From Spirochaetota bacterium (GTDB lineage: Bacteria > Spirochaetota > Spirochaetia > Treponematales > Treponemataceae), in assembly GCA_016285185.1 (NCBI GenBank), contig JAEEQG010000007.1:1-64000 (forward strand): a stretch of DNA of 64,000 nt, written 5' to 3'. A program made the position numbers and the translations under genes. Below are positions 18,362 through 26,497 of this stretch, in pieces. Every line of letters begins with the position of its first letter. Within the stretch, counting starts at the first letter, position 1. The notes beneath the pieces are model-generated. The model had not been told where the DNA came from, searched no databases, and saw nothing but the letters and a program-made list of their open reading frames with translations.

Positions 18362-20076
18362 GTATTTTCCTCTGTCTTGCGGGTACTCAAGTCTTCGGCA
18401 ATCTTTTTGAGGTTCTGTGATGCAAGTGAGATGTGTTCAGTTGCCATTGTAAAGTTTTCTACACCTGAAGCAATCTGCTTGAGTGTAACAAGAATCTGCT
18501 CACTGGCAAGCGCCTGCTGCTGAATAATTGTTGTGATGTCACCAGCGCTTGATGCGGTAATTTCTGAAGCGTTCTTGATGCTGCCGAACCGCTCCTCAAG
18601 GTTCTTTGCGTTTTCAACACCGGCCTTAATCTTTTCGGTACCGCTTTCGCTGGCAAGAATAAGGCTGTCGGATGACTGCTGAATTTCGTTAATCTTTTCT
18701 TTTATTTCTTTTGTACCATCGATGATACCGTCTGCAAGACGGCGGATTTCCGTTGCAACAATGTGAAAGTTACGACCGGCTTCGCCTGCACTTGAAGCTT
18801 CAAGTTCCGCGTTAAACGCGATGATTTTTGCCTGATCCGCTACGGAATTTATAAGCGTTACGATGTCCCATATGTTCTCAATCTTTTCATCGAGCGATTT
18901 AATACCGTCTATTGTAGTCTGGTTTGCAAGCGCAATTTCGTGCAATTGGTGTACATTCTCTTCGAGATAGGAAACGCCTTCGGTAACATCACTGTTAGTT
19001 TTGCTTGCAACGCCCGATACGTCTTTGATTTTTTGTGAAATATCTTCTGACAGGGCAGTGTTGTCTTCCATTGTGGCAACAATCTCTTTAACGGCCGCGC
19101 TCTGATCCTGCGCCGTTGCCGCTGTTTCCTTTGAAGAAACCGCTAGATTCTGTGTTTCAGCAAGAAGCTGTTCACCTATAGCGTGTTCTTTTTGGTTTGT
19201 CTTGCTGTAAATGTATCCGTTATAAATAACGTTTCCAATTATAAGAGCAATTATAACAAGAACGATTATATTGACCCATTTTCGAATTTCCCCGGTAAAA
19301 TCAGACATAGGACCGGTTGTAACAAGAAACCACGGAGAACCGTTAAGCAATTGAACAGCATAAAAAGTATCATCTTTTACAAAAGCTTTCTTAGTTCCGT
19401 CAAAAAAATTCTTTGGTTCAATTGTTTTGTGGTTTATAGTATTTTGTGCTACAAAACCTGGAATATCATCAACTAAATAAGATTTTGAATTAGGAGAAAC
19501 AGAAACTGATGAAACAATTTCCGCGAGTTTTGCAAACGGGAGTTCTGTTCCTACAACGCCTATGAATCTGTTCTGTTTATCATATACGGCGCGTGAAAAA
19601 ATGATGCATTTATCATTATCAATATGCGAGTTATTTACAACAGCCGCAAAAATAGTATCTTTAGCGTCTCTCGCACCTGTGTACCATGCCGCATTCGTAT
19701 AATCAAAATCTTTTGGTGCGGTCCAGTTATCATTTGTCATAAAACTTGAGTAACCGTTCCGACCAAAGAAGAATTCAACACATTGAGGATAATTCTTTGC
19801 GAACACTTTAAGTAAGTATGAAATATTTTCAGCACTTGTATCGCTTACTATAGATTCTGCAAGTGAATTAACACCTATGGAAGGAGTTTCAAATGCAATC
19901 TTTGTTTCATACTGCACCTGATCATTTGCCCATTGTGCTTTTTCTGAAACATTCTGTTCCAGAACCATATTAAGAATGAATAATGTTGAAAAAGTTGCGT
20001 AGATTGCGATGATTGCAAGCGGCAAAATAATACTAAGAACCTGTTTGAAACTAAGTGAAAATAATTTCTTTTTCAT
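18358..20076 (-). CDS. Methyl-accepting chemotaxis protein (MCP2), Cache-type sensor
   Basis: Periplasmic Cache-like region between two TM segments; tip DQAKIIAFNAELEASSAGEAGRNFHIVATEIRRLAD. Confidence 0.92.
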   Translation of the reverse strand: MKKKLFSLSFKQVLSIILPLAIIAIYATFSTLFILNMVLEQNVSEKAQWANDQVQYETKIAFETPSIGVNSLAESIVSDTSAENISYLLKVFAKNYPQCVEFFFGRNGYSSFMTNDNWTAPKDFDYTNAAWYTGARDAKDTIFAAVVNNSHIDNDKCIIFSRAVYDKQNRFIGVVGTELPFAKLAEIVSSVSVSPNSKSYLVDDIPGFVAQNTINHKTIEPKNFFDGTKKAFVKDDTFYAVQLLNGSPWFLVTTGPMSDFTGEIRKWVNIIVLVIIALIIGNVIYNGYIYSKTNQKEHAIGEQLLAETQNLAVSSKETAATAQDQSAAVKEIVATMEDNTALSEDISQKIKDVSGVASKTNSDVTEGVSYLEENVHQLHEIALANQTTIDGIKSLDEKIENIWDIVTLINSVADQAKIIAFNAELEASSAGEAGRNFHIVATEIRRLADGIIDGTKEIKEKINEIQQSSDSLILASESGTEKIKAGVENAKNLEERFGSIKNASEITASSAGDITTIIQQQALASEQILVTLKQIASGVENFTMATEHISLASQNLKKIAEDLSTRKTEENT

Positions 20077-20099
20077 GTGTTCTCCTTAATTATAGAAAA

Positions 20100-20128
20100 A
20101 TTATAACACGGGATTATTGAATTGTAAA
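20100..20128 (-). promoter_or_regulatory. Candidate sigma-70 promoter for MCP2 and downstream genes
   Basis: Minus strand TTTACA-17 bp-TATAAT with extended TGT before the -10. Confidence 0.6.
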
Positions 20129-20144
20129 AAAGCGATTTACTTTA

Positions 20145-21914
20145 TCAACTCAAGTCCTCCGCGATTGATTTTAAGTTCTCCGATGCGGTGGAAATACTTC
20201 CTGTCGCAGCCGTAAATTTTTCAACGCCTGAAGCAATCTCTCTCAGTGTGATAAGAATTTGCTCGCTGGCAAGCGCCTGCTGCTGAATAATTGTGGTGAT
20301 GTCGCCGGCACTTTCCGCTGTGATTTCGGACGCATTCTTAATACTGCTGAACCTCGCTTCAAGGCTTTTAGCGTTGTCAACACCTGCCTTTATTTTTTCG
20401 GTACCGCTTTCACTCGCAAGAATAAGACTATCGGACGAATCCTGAATTTCGTTTATCCGTTCCTTTATTTCTTTTGTGCCGTCGATGATGCCGTCAGCAA
20501 GGCGGCGGATTTCGCTTGCGACAATATGAAAGTTCTTTCCTGCTTCACCAGCGCTTGAAGCTTCAAGTTCTGCATTGAATGCGATTATTTTTGCCTGATC
20601 CGCTACGGAATTAATAAGCGTTACAATGTCCCAGATGTTTTCAATTTTATCACCGAGTGATTTGATGCCGTTGATGGTAGTCTGGTTTGCAAGCGCAATT
20701 TCGTGCAGCTGGCGGACGTTTTCTTCGAGATATGAAACACCTTCGGCAACATCGCCGCTCGTTTTGCTTGCAACGCCCGAAACATCTTTGATTTTTGTGG
20801 AAATGTTTTCGGAGAGGGCAGTGTTGTCTTCCATTGTGGCGACAATTTCTTTTACAGCCGTGCTCTGGTTCTGCGCAGTAGCCGCATTTTCTTTGGAAGA
20901 AACAACAAGATTCTGTGTTTCGGCAAACAGCTTTTCACTCAAAGATTCTTCCTTTGAGCGCATATTCTTCATTATTAGACCGGTAATGGTCATAATTACT
21001 ATGAAAAGCACAAAGAACGATACGGCAAGCAGACGTGAAACCTGTCTTGTGTTTGCATTTACATCGCTCTCAAGTTTACCCAGTACATAGTACCAGCCCG
21101 TAGTCTTCATGGGCATGGCGATGAACCTGTATTTTTTACCGTCCATTTTGCCGTATACAATATCATCGTGCTCAGAAATCAGTTTTTCTCCGAGCGTTTT
21201 GTATATGCCGCCTTCGACACTGAGAATATTTTCGTCGGGCGTGTATTTTTCGTGCATAAAAAAGTTGCCTTCCGGCGACAGAATGAACGACTGGTCAGTT
21301 TCAGCGGTCTTAAGGCTGCTTAACAGCCTCAGAAGGTCAGTCAGCGGATAGTCAAATGCAACAACACCGTCCAGTTCACCGTTTTTATAAACCGCCTGTG
21401 AAAATGTAACAACAAGGTCGCCGGTAAAAGCGTCAATATACACATCTGAATAGAACATGCCGCCCTGGCGCTGTACGGCACCCTTGTACCAGCCGCGGCT
21501 TGTAGGATCGTAGCCTTCGGGAAGCGTGAGGTTTGGGGTTGTAAACATAGTTTTGTTGGTACGGCAACCATAAAAGCCCGAAAACTCTGGATATGCGAGC
21601 GACATATTTACGAACACCTTTTCGGTATCAGCATCACTTTTGTAATAGCCATCCTTAAAGACCCATGCGATTGCTTCGGTCATCTTCATGGGCGCGGTAA
21701 GTTCGTTTTCAAGCTCAAGAACACATTTTTGCGTATGTGTCTGCATAAAAGAAGAAACTTGTCTGCCGGAAAAACGCGAAACAAAAGATGTTGCAATAAT
21801 GGTTGTAAGTACAAAAAACAATGCAACCGGTACGCCAATCATAATCAGTGATTTTTTTACGAATGTCATACCTTTTTCTTTGAGTGGGCTGCTTTTCTTA
21901 AACAAGCCTTTCAA
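20145..21914 (-). CDS. Methyl-accepting chemotaxis protein (MCP1), dCache-type sensor
   Basis: Cache motif region (PTSRGWYKGAVQRQGGMFYSDVYIDAFTGDLVVTFSQAVY); tip DQAKIIAFNAELEASSAGEAGKNFHIVASEIRRLAD. Start codon uncertain: TTG at 21914, or ATG at 21869 with a better ribosome site. Confidence 0.9.
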   Translation of the reverse strand: MKGLFKKSSPLKEKGMTFVKKSLIMIGVPVALFFVLTTIIATSFVSRFSGRQVSSFMQTHTQKCVLELENELTAPMKMTEAIAWVFKDGYYKSDADTEKVFVNMSLAYPEFSGFYGCRTNKTMFTTPNLTLPEGYDPTSRGWYKGAVQRQGGMFYSDVYIDAFTGDLVVTFSQAVYKNGELDGVVAFDYPLTDLLRLLSSLKTAETDQSFILSPEGNFFMHEKYTPDENILSVEGGIYKTLGEKLISEHDDIVYGKMDGKKYRFIAMPMKTTGWYYVLGKLESDVNANTRQVSRLLAVSFFVLFIVIMTITGLIMKNMRSKEESLSEKLFAETQNLVVSSKENAATAQNQSTAVKEIVATMEDNTALSENISTKIKDVSGVASKTSGDVAEGVSYLEENVRQLHEIALANQTTINGIKSLGDKIENIWDIVTLINSVADQAKIIAFNAELEASSAGEAGKNFHIVASEIRRLADGIIDGTKEIKERINEIQDSSDSLILASESGTEKIKAGVDNAKSLEARFSSIKNASEITAESAGDITTIIQQQALASEQILITLREIASGVEKFTAATGSISTASENLKSIAEDLS

Positions 21915-21941
21915 ACTGCTGCCGAATAATTTACCATGCAG

Positions 21942-23000
21942 TCATATCTTTTCTTTTTTCCATTTTTTTATTACCAATTCATTGAACGAACGCTTTTTGT
22001 CTTCATCAAGGAATGACGCGTCGAACGAATTGTGTATAATTTGTTTAAGTTCTTTTAATTTAAAACCTGTTTGGGAATACATATTCCAGTATTCGTCCAA
22101 AAGTTCTGCGCCAAAAAACAGCGGATCGTCTGAGTTGAGCGTAACAACAATTCCTTTGTCAAAAAAAGTTCGAATTGGATGTTCTGAAATTGATTTTACG
22201 TATTTTTGGGTAAATACGTTGCTTGTGGGGCATACTTCAAGCGGAATTTTACGTTTTGCAAGAGTCTGCATCAGTTCTTCGTCCAGTGCCGCCGAAGTTC
22301 CATGTCCTATGCGCGCCGCATGAAGAATATTGATGGAATCCCAGATTGATTCAGAACCAGCGTCTTCTCCGGCATGAGCTACCGTTACAAGGCCGTTTTT
22401 GCGGGCTTTGTCAAATACGTTGCCGAACAATTTTGCAGGACCTTTCTGCTCGGAACCTCCCAGTCCTATTCCTATAATTTCAGGAATGCGGTATGCAAGC
22501 AGAAGCTGAAGGTTCTTTTCTGCGTTTTCAAAACCAAAAGTGCGCGAAACATCAATTAAGAGGCGAACGTCTATTCCTGTTTCTTCCTTTATTTTAAGTA
22601 CATTTCGATGATACGTATCTATCAGTTCTGAAAAATCCCAGCCTTTTTTTATGAATGCGCTCGGTGCAGCAAAAACTTCCGCGTAACAAATGCCGTTCCG
22701 TACGAGGTAATCGGCAAGGTCAGCAAACACATAGTCAAAATCGGAAGGATCTTCGTACAAGTCCTGAACCTCAAGGTATGCCTGAATAAAACCGTTGAGA
22801 TCCGAATAAGTAAACATTTCTGTAATTGCAGTATCTGCCTGTTCTGCGGTTGCGTCCGGGTGTCTGCGTTGGTAAAAACGACAGATTGTCTGACGGCTTA
22901 TTACGGCTTCGAGGTGCAGGTGCAGTTCCGCTTTAGGAATTTGCTTGAAAAAAGTATAGAATTCTTCTTTTGCGAGATAAGGTTTGCGAGCGCGTTTCAT
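21942..23000 (-). CDS. add: Adenosine deaminase
   Basis: PKAELHLHLEAVI, VTVAHAGEDAGSESIWDSINILHAARIGHGTS, LEVCPTSNV, VTLNSDDPLFF. Confidence 0.93.
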   Translation of the reverse strand: MKRARKPYLAKEEFYTFFKQIPKAELHLHLEAVISRQTICRFYQRRHPDATAEQADTAITEMFTYSDLNGFIQAYLEVQDLYEDPSDFDYVFADLADYLVRNGICYAEVFAAPSAFIKKGWDFSELIDTYHRNVLKIKEETGIDVRLLIDVSRTFGFENAEKNLQLLLAYRIPEIIGIGLGGSEQKGPAKLFGNVFDKARKNGLVTVAHAGEDAGSESIWDSINILHAARIGHGTSAALDEELMQTLAKRKIPLEVCPTSNVFTQKYVKSISEHPIRTFFDKGIVVTLNSDDPLFFGAELLDEYWNMYSQTGFKLKELKQIIHNSFDASFLDEDKKRSFNELVIKKWKKEKI

Positions 23001-23086
23001 GCAATTCTCCTGTGTATATAAAAAAATTATAACACAGTTTTTTACAATGTGTGAGAAAACTTTATCGAAAATAGAAGAAAAAAAGT

Positions 23087-23722
23087 CTAACTGTAATACG
23101 AAAGGGATTTTTCCATTTTGGAGAATGTAAACGAAACAACCCAGTTCATTACAAAATAGAACGCACCCGCAATAAAAATAGGCATGGTAGAAAACTCGCG
23201 GCTTGCAGCGTTCTGTGCAGCGCGGAATAACTCCGCAACACCGATTGTCTGGGCAAGCGCAGTATCTTTTACAAGTGTAATAACTTCGTTGCCTGCTGCC
23301 GGAAGTATACGTTTGAAAACCTGAGGGAGGATAATTCGAAAGAAAGTTTTTGCCTTTGTTAGTCCCAGCATTTGTGCTGCCTCATACTGGCCCCTTGGAA
23401 TGGATTCTATTCCTCCGCGGTAGATTTCGGCAAAGTAACATGCATAATTTATGGAAAACGCTATTATTGCTGCAACAAAACGGTCATAAGAAATTTTTAG
23501 AATGTAATATGGTGCAAAATAGATAAAAATGAGCTGAAGAATAAGTGGTGTTCCCCTTATGACAAGCATGAGAGCTTTTACCGGCAGATTTATAATCTTT
23601 ATTTTGCTCATTCTGCCGAAAGAGATTATCAATCCTAAGGGGATAGAAAACAATAATGTAAGAAAAAATACTTTCAGGGAAACAACCGTCCCTGAAAGCA
23701 TTGCCATAAAAAGTTTCTGCAT
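23087..23722 (-). CDS. Polar amino-acid ABC transporter permease
   Basis: RGTPLILQLIFIYFAPYY, YFAEIYRGGIESIPRGQYEAAQMLGLTKAKTFFRIILPQ. Confidence 0.93.
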   Translation of the reverse strand: MQKLFMAMLSGTVVSLKVFFLTLLFSIPLGLIISFGRMSKIKIINLPVKALMLVIRGTPLILQLIFIYFAPYYILKISYDRFVAAIIAFSINYACYFAEIYRGGIESIPRGQYEAAQMLGLTKAKTFFRIILPQVFKRILPAAGNEVITLVKDTALAQTIGVAELFRAAQNAASREFSTMPIFIAGAFYFVMNWVVSFTFSKMEKSLSYYS

Positions 23723-24531
23723 TATTTACCGATTACGGATTTTTCTTCGTTAAACCATTTCAGGTCGATTTTCTTCATTGTTCCGTCTTTCACCATTGCT
23801 TCGAGTTCAGCCTGAACAGCATCACGAAGAGCAATATCATTTTTGCGGAAACCAACGCCATACTGTTCGGATGCAACTGCTTCGTCAAGAATTACAAAGG
23901 CTTTTCCGTCTTTCTTAATAGCGGACTGTGCAACGCCAATGTCGAGTATAACGCCGTCAACGCCTTTAACTTCAAGGTCCATAAGTGCAGTAAGGTTGTC
24001 TTTGAATTCAACAACATCCTTGAGAGAAGCTTTAAATTCCGGTGCGGAATCCAATGCGTCAGCTGCGCTTGAACCTGCCTGGAGTCCGATTTTCTTTCCT
24101 TTGAGGTCGGCAAGCTTTTTGTAGCCGGAATCTTTTCTTACGGCAACAATCTGTGAGTTGTCAACATATGCGGCTGTGAATGCCATTGCGGCAAGACGTT
24201 CATCGTTGATTGTAAAACCATTCCAGATGCAGTCAATGTTACCTGTGTTAAGTTCCATCTCTTTTGCATTCCAGTCAATCGGCTGGCATACAAGTTTTAC
24301 ACCAAGTCTTTTGCATACTTCTGCAGCAAGATCTATATCGTAACCAACAATATTGTTGTCTTCATCACGATAACCATATGGAGGAAAAGAGTCATCAAGA
24401 CCAAGGATAAAAGTTCCTCTTTCCTTAATTTTTGCAAGGGAATTGTCATTTGAAGACTTGTCTTTTTTCCCGAATGCAAAAATGGAACACATACATAAAA
24501 GTGCTGTTAATGTAAGAATTAGACGTTTCAT
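23722..24531 (-). CDS. Amino-acid ABC transporter substrate-binding protein
   Basis: LIKERGTFILGLDDSFPPYGY-type SBP family 3, N-terminal signal peptide. Confidence 0.92.
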   Translation of the reverse strand: MKRLILTLTALLCMCSIFAFGKKDKSSNDNSLAKIKERGTFILGLDDSFPPYGYRDEDNNIVGYDIDLAAEVCKRLGVKLVCQPIDWNAKEMELNTGNIDCIWNGFTINDERLAAMAFTAAYVDNSQIVAVRKDSGYKKLADLKGKKIGLQAGSSAADALDSAPEFKASLKDVVEFKDNLTALMDLEVKGVDGVILDIGVAQSAIKKDGKAFVILDEAVASEQYGVGFRKNDIALRDAVQAELEAMVKDGTMKKIDLKWFNEEKSVIGK

Positions 24532-24596
24532 AAGTTCTCCGAGTAGTTTAAATATATTGAGATTTTAGTCTAAATAATTGTTATTATCAAGTGTAC

Positions 24597-25811
24597 TTAA
24601 TGTTCAAAAGTGTCAAAAAAGGCTCCGACATCGATGCCATTTACCTTTACACCTTTTTTATACAGTTTGAGAAGATTGTTCCTTCCCTCTCGTAAATGTT
24701 GCGAAGTTATACCGTAATTTATGGAACTGTCTGCTTCCAAAAAGGCGGCTATGTGATCAGAAGCACGTACAAGTTTACCGTCTACAGGAAAATAAGAGGC
24801 ACTGTTAAATTTGGTGTTAAGGTCTTCAAATGAAACATGCTGAACATTTACATCGGCAAATCGGATTCGGTTTTCAAATTCATCGCTTGTAAAATAGAGA
24901 AGTTCTTCCGCATAAAAGTCTTCCATAAGCGGATACAATTCTTCATGCACGATTTTGTCTTCTATGTCTTTGACAATGGAAGGAAGTTCCCGTGTTGCCT
25001 GTTTTACCGGCGAGATAATGTCGCGGGTAACAGCTTCCGGCAGATCGTGGAATAAAGCTGAAAAAAAGTTGTTGTAGACACGAGCTTTACACATTTCAGC
25101 GCCACATTCCCGTCCGAGTATCAGGGTAATGATGGCGACAAAAAATGAATGACCTAAAACCGTTGTCTTGGGAACTCTCGGAGTTTGGTTCCATCTTGTC
25201 TGAAACCTTAATTTTTCTATCATAAGCAGAAATTCATAAGGTTTCTGTTTTGTCAAAAGCAGCTGAAGTCCTTTAAAATCCAAATACTCACCTATATCCT
25301 CATTCAGTTCCTTTTCTATTTTTGCCAGTCGGATTGATTCATTAAGAGGCGCAAGCATTTCGAATTCACGCATGGTTGAATATTTGTGTGCAGCTCTGAA
25401 TATGCGCATTTCAAGAGTTTCCTCCTGCTGCTTGTTTGTGTTCTGGTCAATGTATTTTTTGAACTTGTATTTTAAATCTTCATCCGTGATAAGTGTTTCG
25501 TACTGTTCAAACACCCATTCATTGAGTTTTGCATATTCTGCCGGATACTGTTTGCGTATCATTCTTTGTACGGGAGATTTTATGTCACACAAGGCGATTT
25601 TTCGGAGCAGTTCAAAAAGAGAAGCATATATCAACCATTCCCAGTCAATCTTCTTACCTTTTTGTTCTTCAAATTTACCAATTATATAAACCAGAACCAT
25701 TTTTTCGGCTGACTTGTCCATCTCGATGAGATCAAAGGGTCTTATAAGATCGTTCCAGCGTTCAATGGAAAAACCTTCAAAAATTTTTAGTGCAAAATCT
25801 TTTTGTAACAT
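24597..25811 (-). CDS. HD-domain phosphohydrolase (YfbR-like)
   Basis: VLGHSFFVAIITLILGREC..NNFFSALFHDLPEAVTRDIISPVK. Confidence 0.82.
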   Translation of the reverse strand: MLQKDFALKIFEGFSIERWNDLIRPFDLIEMDKSAEKMVLVYIIGKFEEQKGKKIDWEWLIYASLFELLRKIALCDIKSPVQRMIRKQYPAEYAKLNEWVFEQYETLITDEDLKYKFKKYIDQNTNKQQEETLEMRIFRAAHKYSTMREFEMLAPLNESIRLAKIEKELNEDIGEYLDFKGLQLLLTKQKPYEFLLMIEKLRFQTRWNQTPRVPKTTVLGHSFFVAIITLILGRECGAEMCKARVYNNFFSALFHDLPEAVTRDIISPVKQATRELPSIVKDIEDKIVHEELYPLMEDFYAEELLYFTSDEFENRIRFADVNVQHVSFEDLNTKFNSASYFPVDGKLVRASDHIAAFLEADSSINYGITSQHLREGRNNLLKLYKKGVKVNGIDVGAFFDTFEH

Positions 25812-25961
25812 TTAAAACTCCGTAATCCTATGCTAACATTTCTGTTATGAATTTGCAAATTTGGTAAGGAATTTTTTATTGTGAATTCTCCAGAATCTCA
25901 TTTTTGACATATATCTCAAAAGCCGTATTTTTTTTTGAGTCCAAAATAGAAAAAATGCTTG

Positions 25962-26018
25962 ACTTTATATATAGTGTGATGTAGGCTTGTAGAGATGAGT
26001 ATACCACTATATGTGGTT
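25962..26018 (+). promoter_or_regulatory. Candidate NrdR-box pair upstream of nrdR
   Basis: ACTTTATATATAGTGT (25962-25977) and ACCACTATATGTGGTT (26003-26018), 41 bp apart; similar to the ACAC-AT-rich-GTGT NrdR box; second box weaker. Confidence 0.55.
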
Positions 26019-26035
26019 AACCTCTGGGGTGGGTT

Positions 26036-26497
26036 ATGCGTTGCCCGTATTGTGGCAGTTTTGATGATAAAGTAATAGAATCTCGTACTATGGCCAACGG
26101 TGAAAGTATCCGCAGAAGAAGAGAATGTATCAGCTGCGGTTATCGTTTTACCAGTTACGAACATATAGAAGAAAAGCAGTTCATGGTAGTAAAGCGTGAC
26201 GGAAGACGACAACCGTTTGACCGTACAAAGCTTGAAAAAGGCATTGAACGTGCCTTGGAAAAAAGAGCTGTTTCCAATACAGAAATCGACAATATAGTAA
26301 ACGACATTCAAGACAAAGCCGTAATGAAAGGCAAAATCTCAAATGAAATAACAACCCGGGAACTTGGGGATTTAGTTTTGGAAAAACTATTTGAAACAGA
26401 TAAAGTAGCTTATATACGATTTGCTTCTGTGTATCGTCACTTTGAAAACATTGATGAATTTATACAAGAGGTAAAAAATGTGGGAGGATTAGGGTGA
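26036..26497 (+). CDS. nrdR: Transcriptional repressor NrdR
   Basis: MRCPYCGSFDDKVIESR..RRRECISCGYRFTSYE zinc ribbon plus ATP-cone. Confidence 0.96.
   Translation: MRCPYCGSFDDKVIESRTMANGESIRRRRECISCGYRFTSYEHIEEKQFMVVKRDGRRQPFDRTKLEKGIERALEKRAVSNTEIDNIVNDIQDKAVMKGKISNEITTRELGDLVLEKLFETDKVAYIRFASVYRHFENIDEFIQEVKNVGGLG

Noticed and set aside
18355-18364. Frameshift between cheW and MCP2
   Set aside because: The 4-bp overlap (18358-18361) is an ordinary ATGA-type translational coupling, as elsewhere in the operon.
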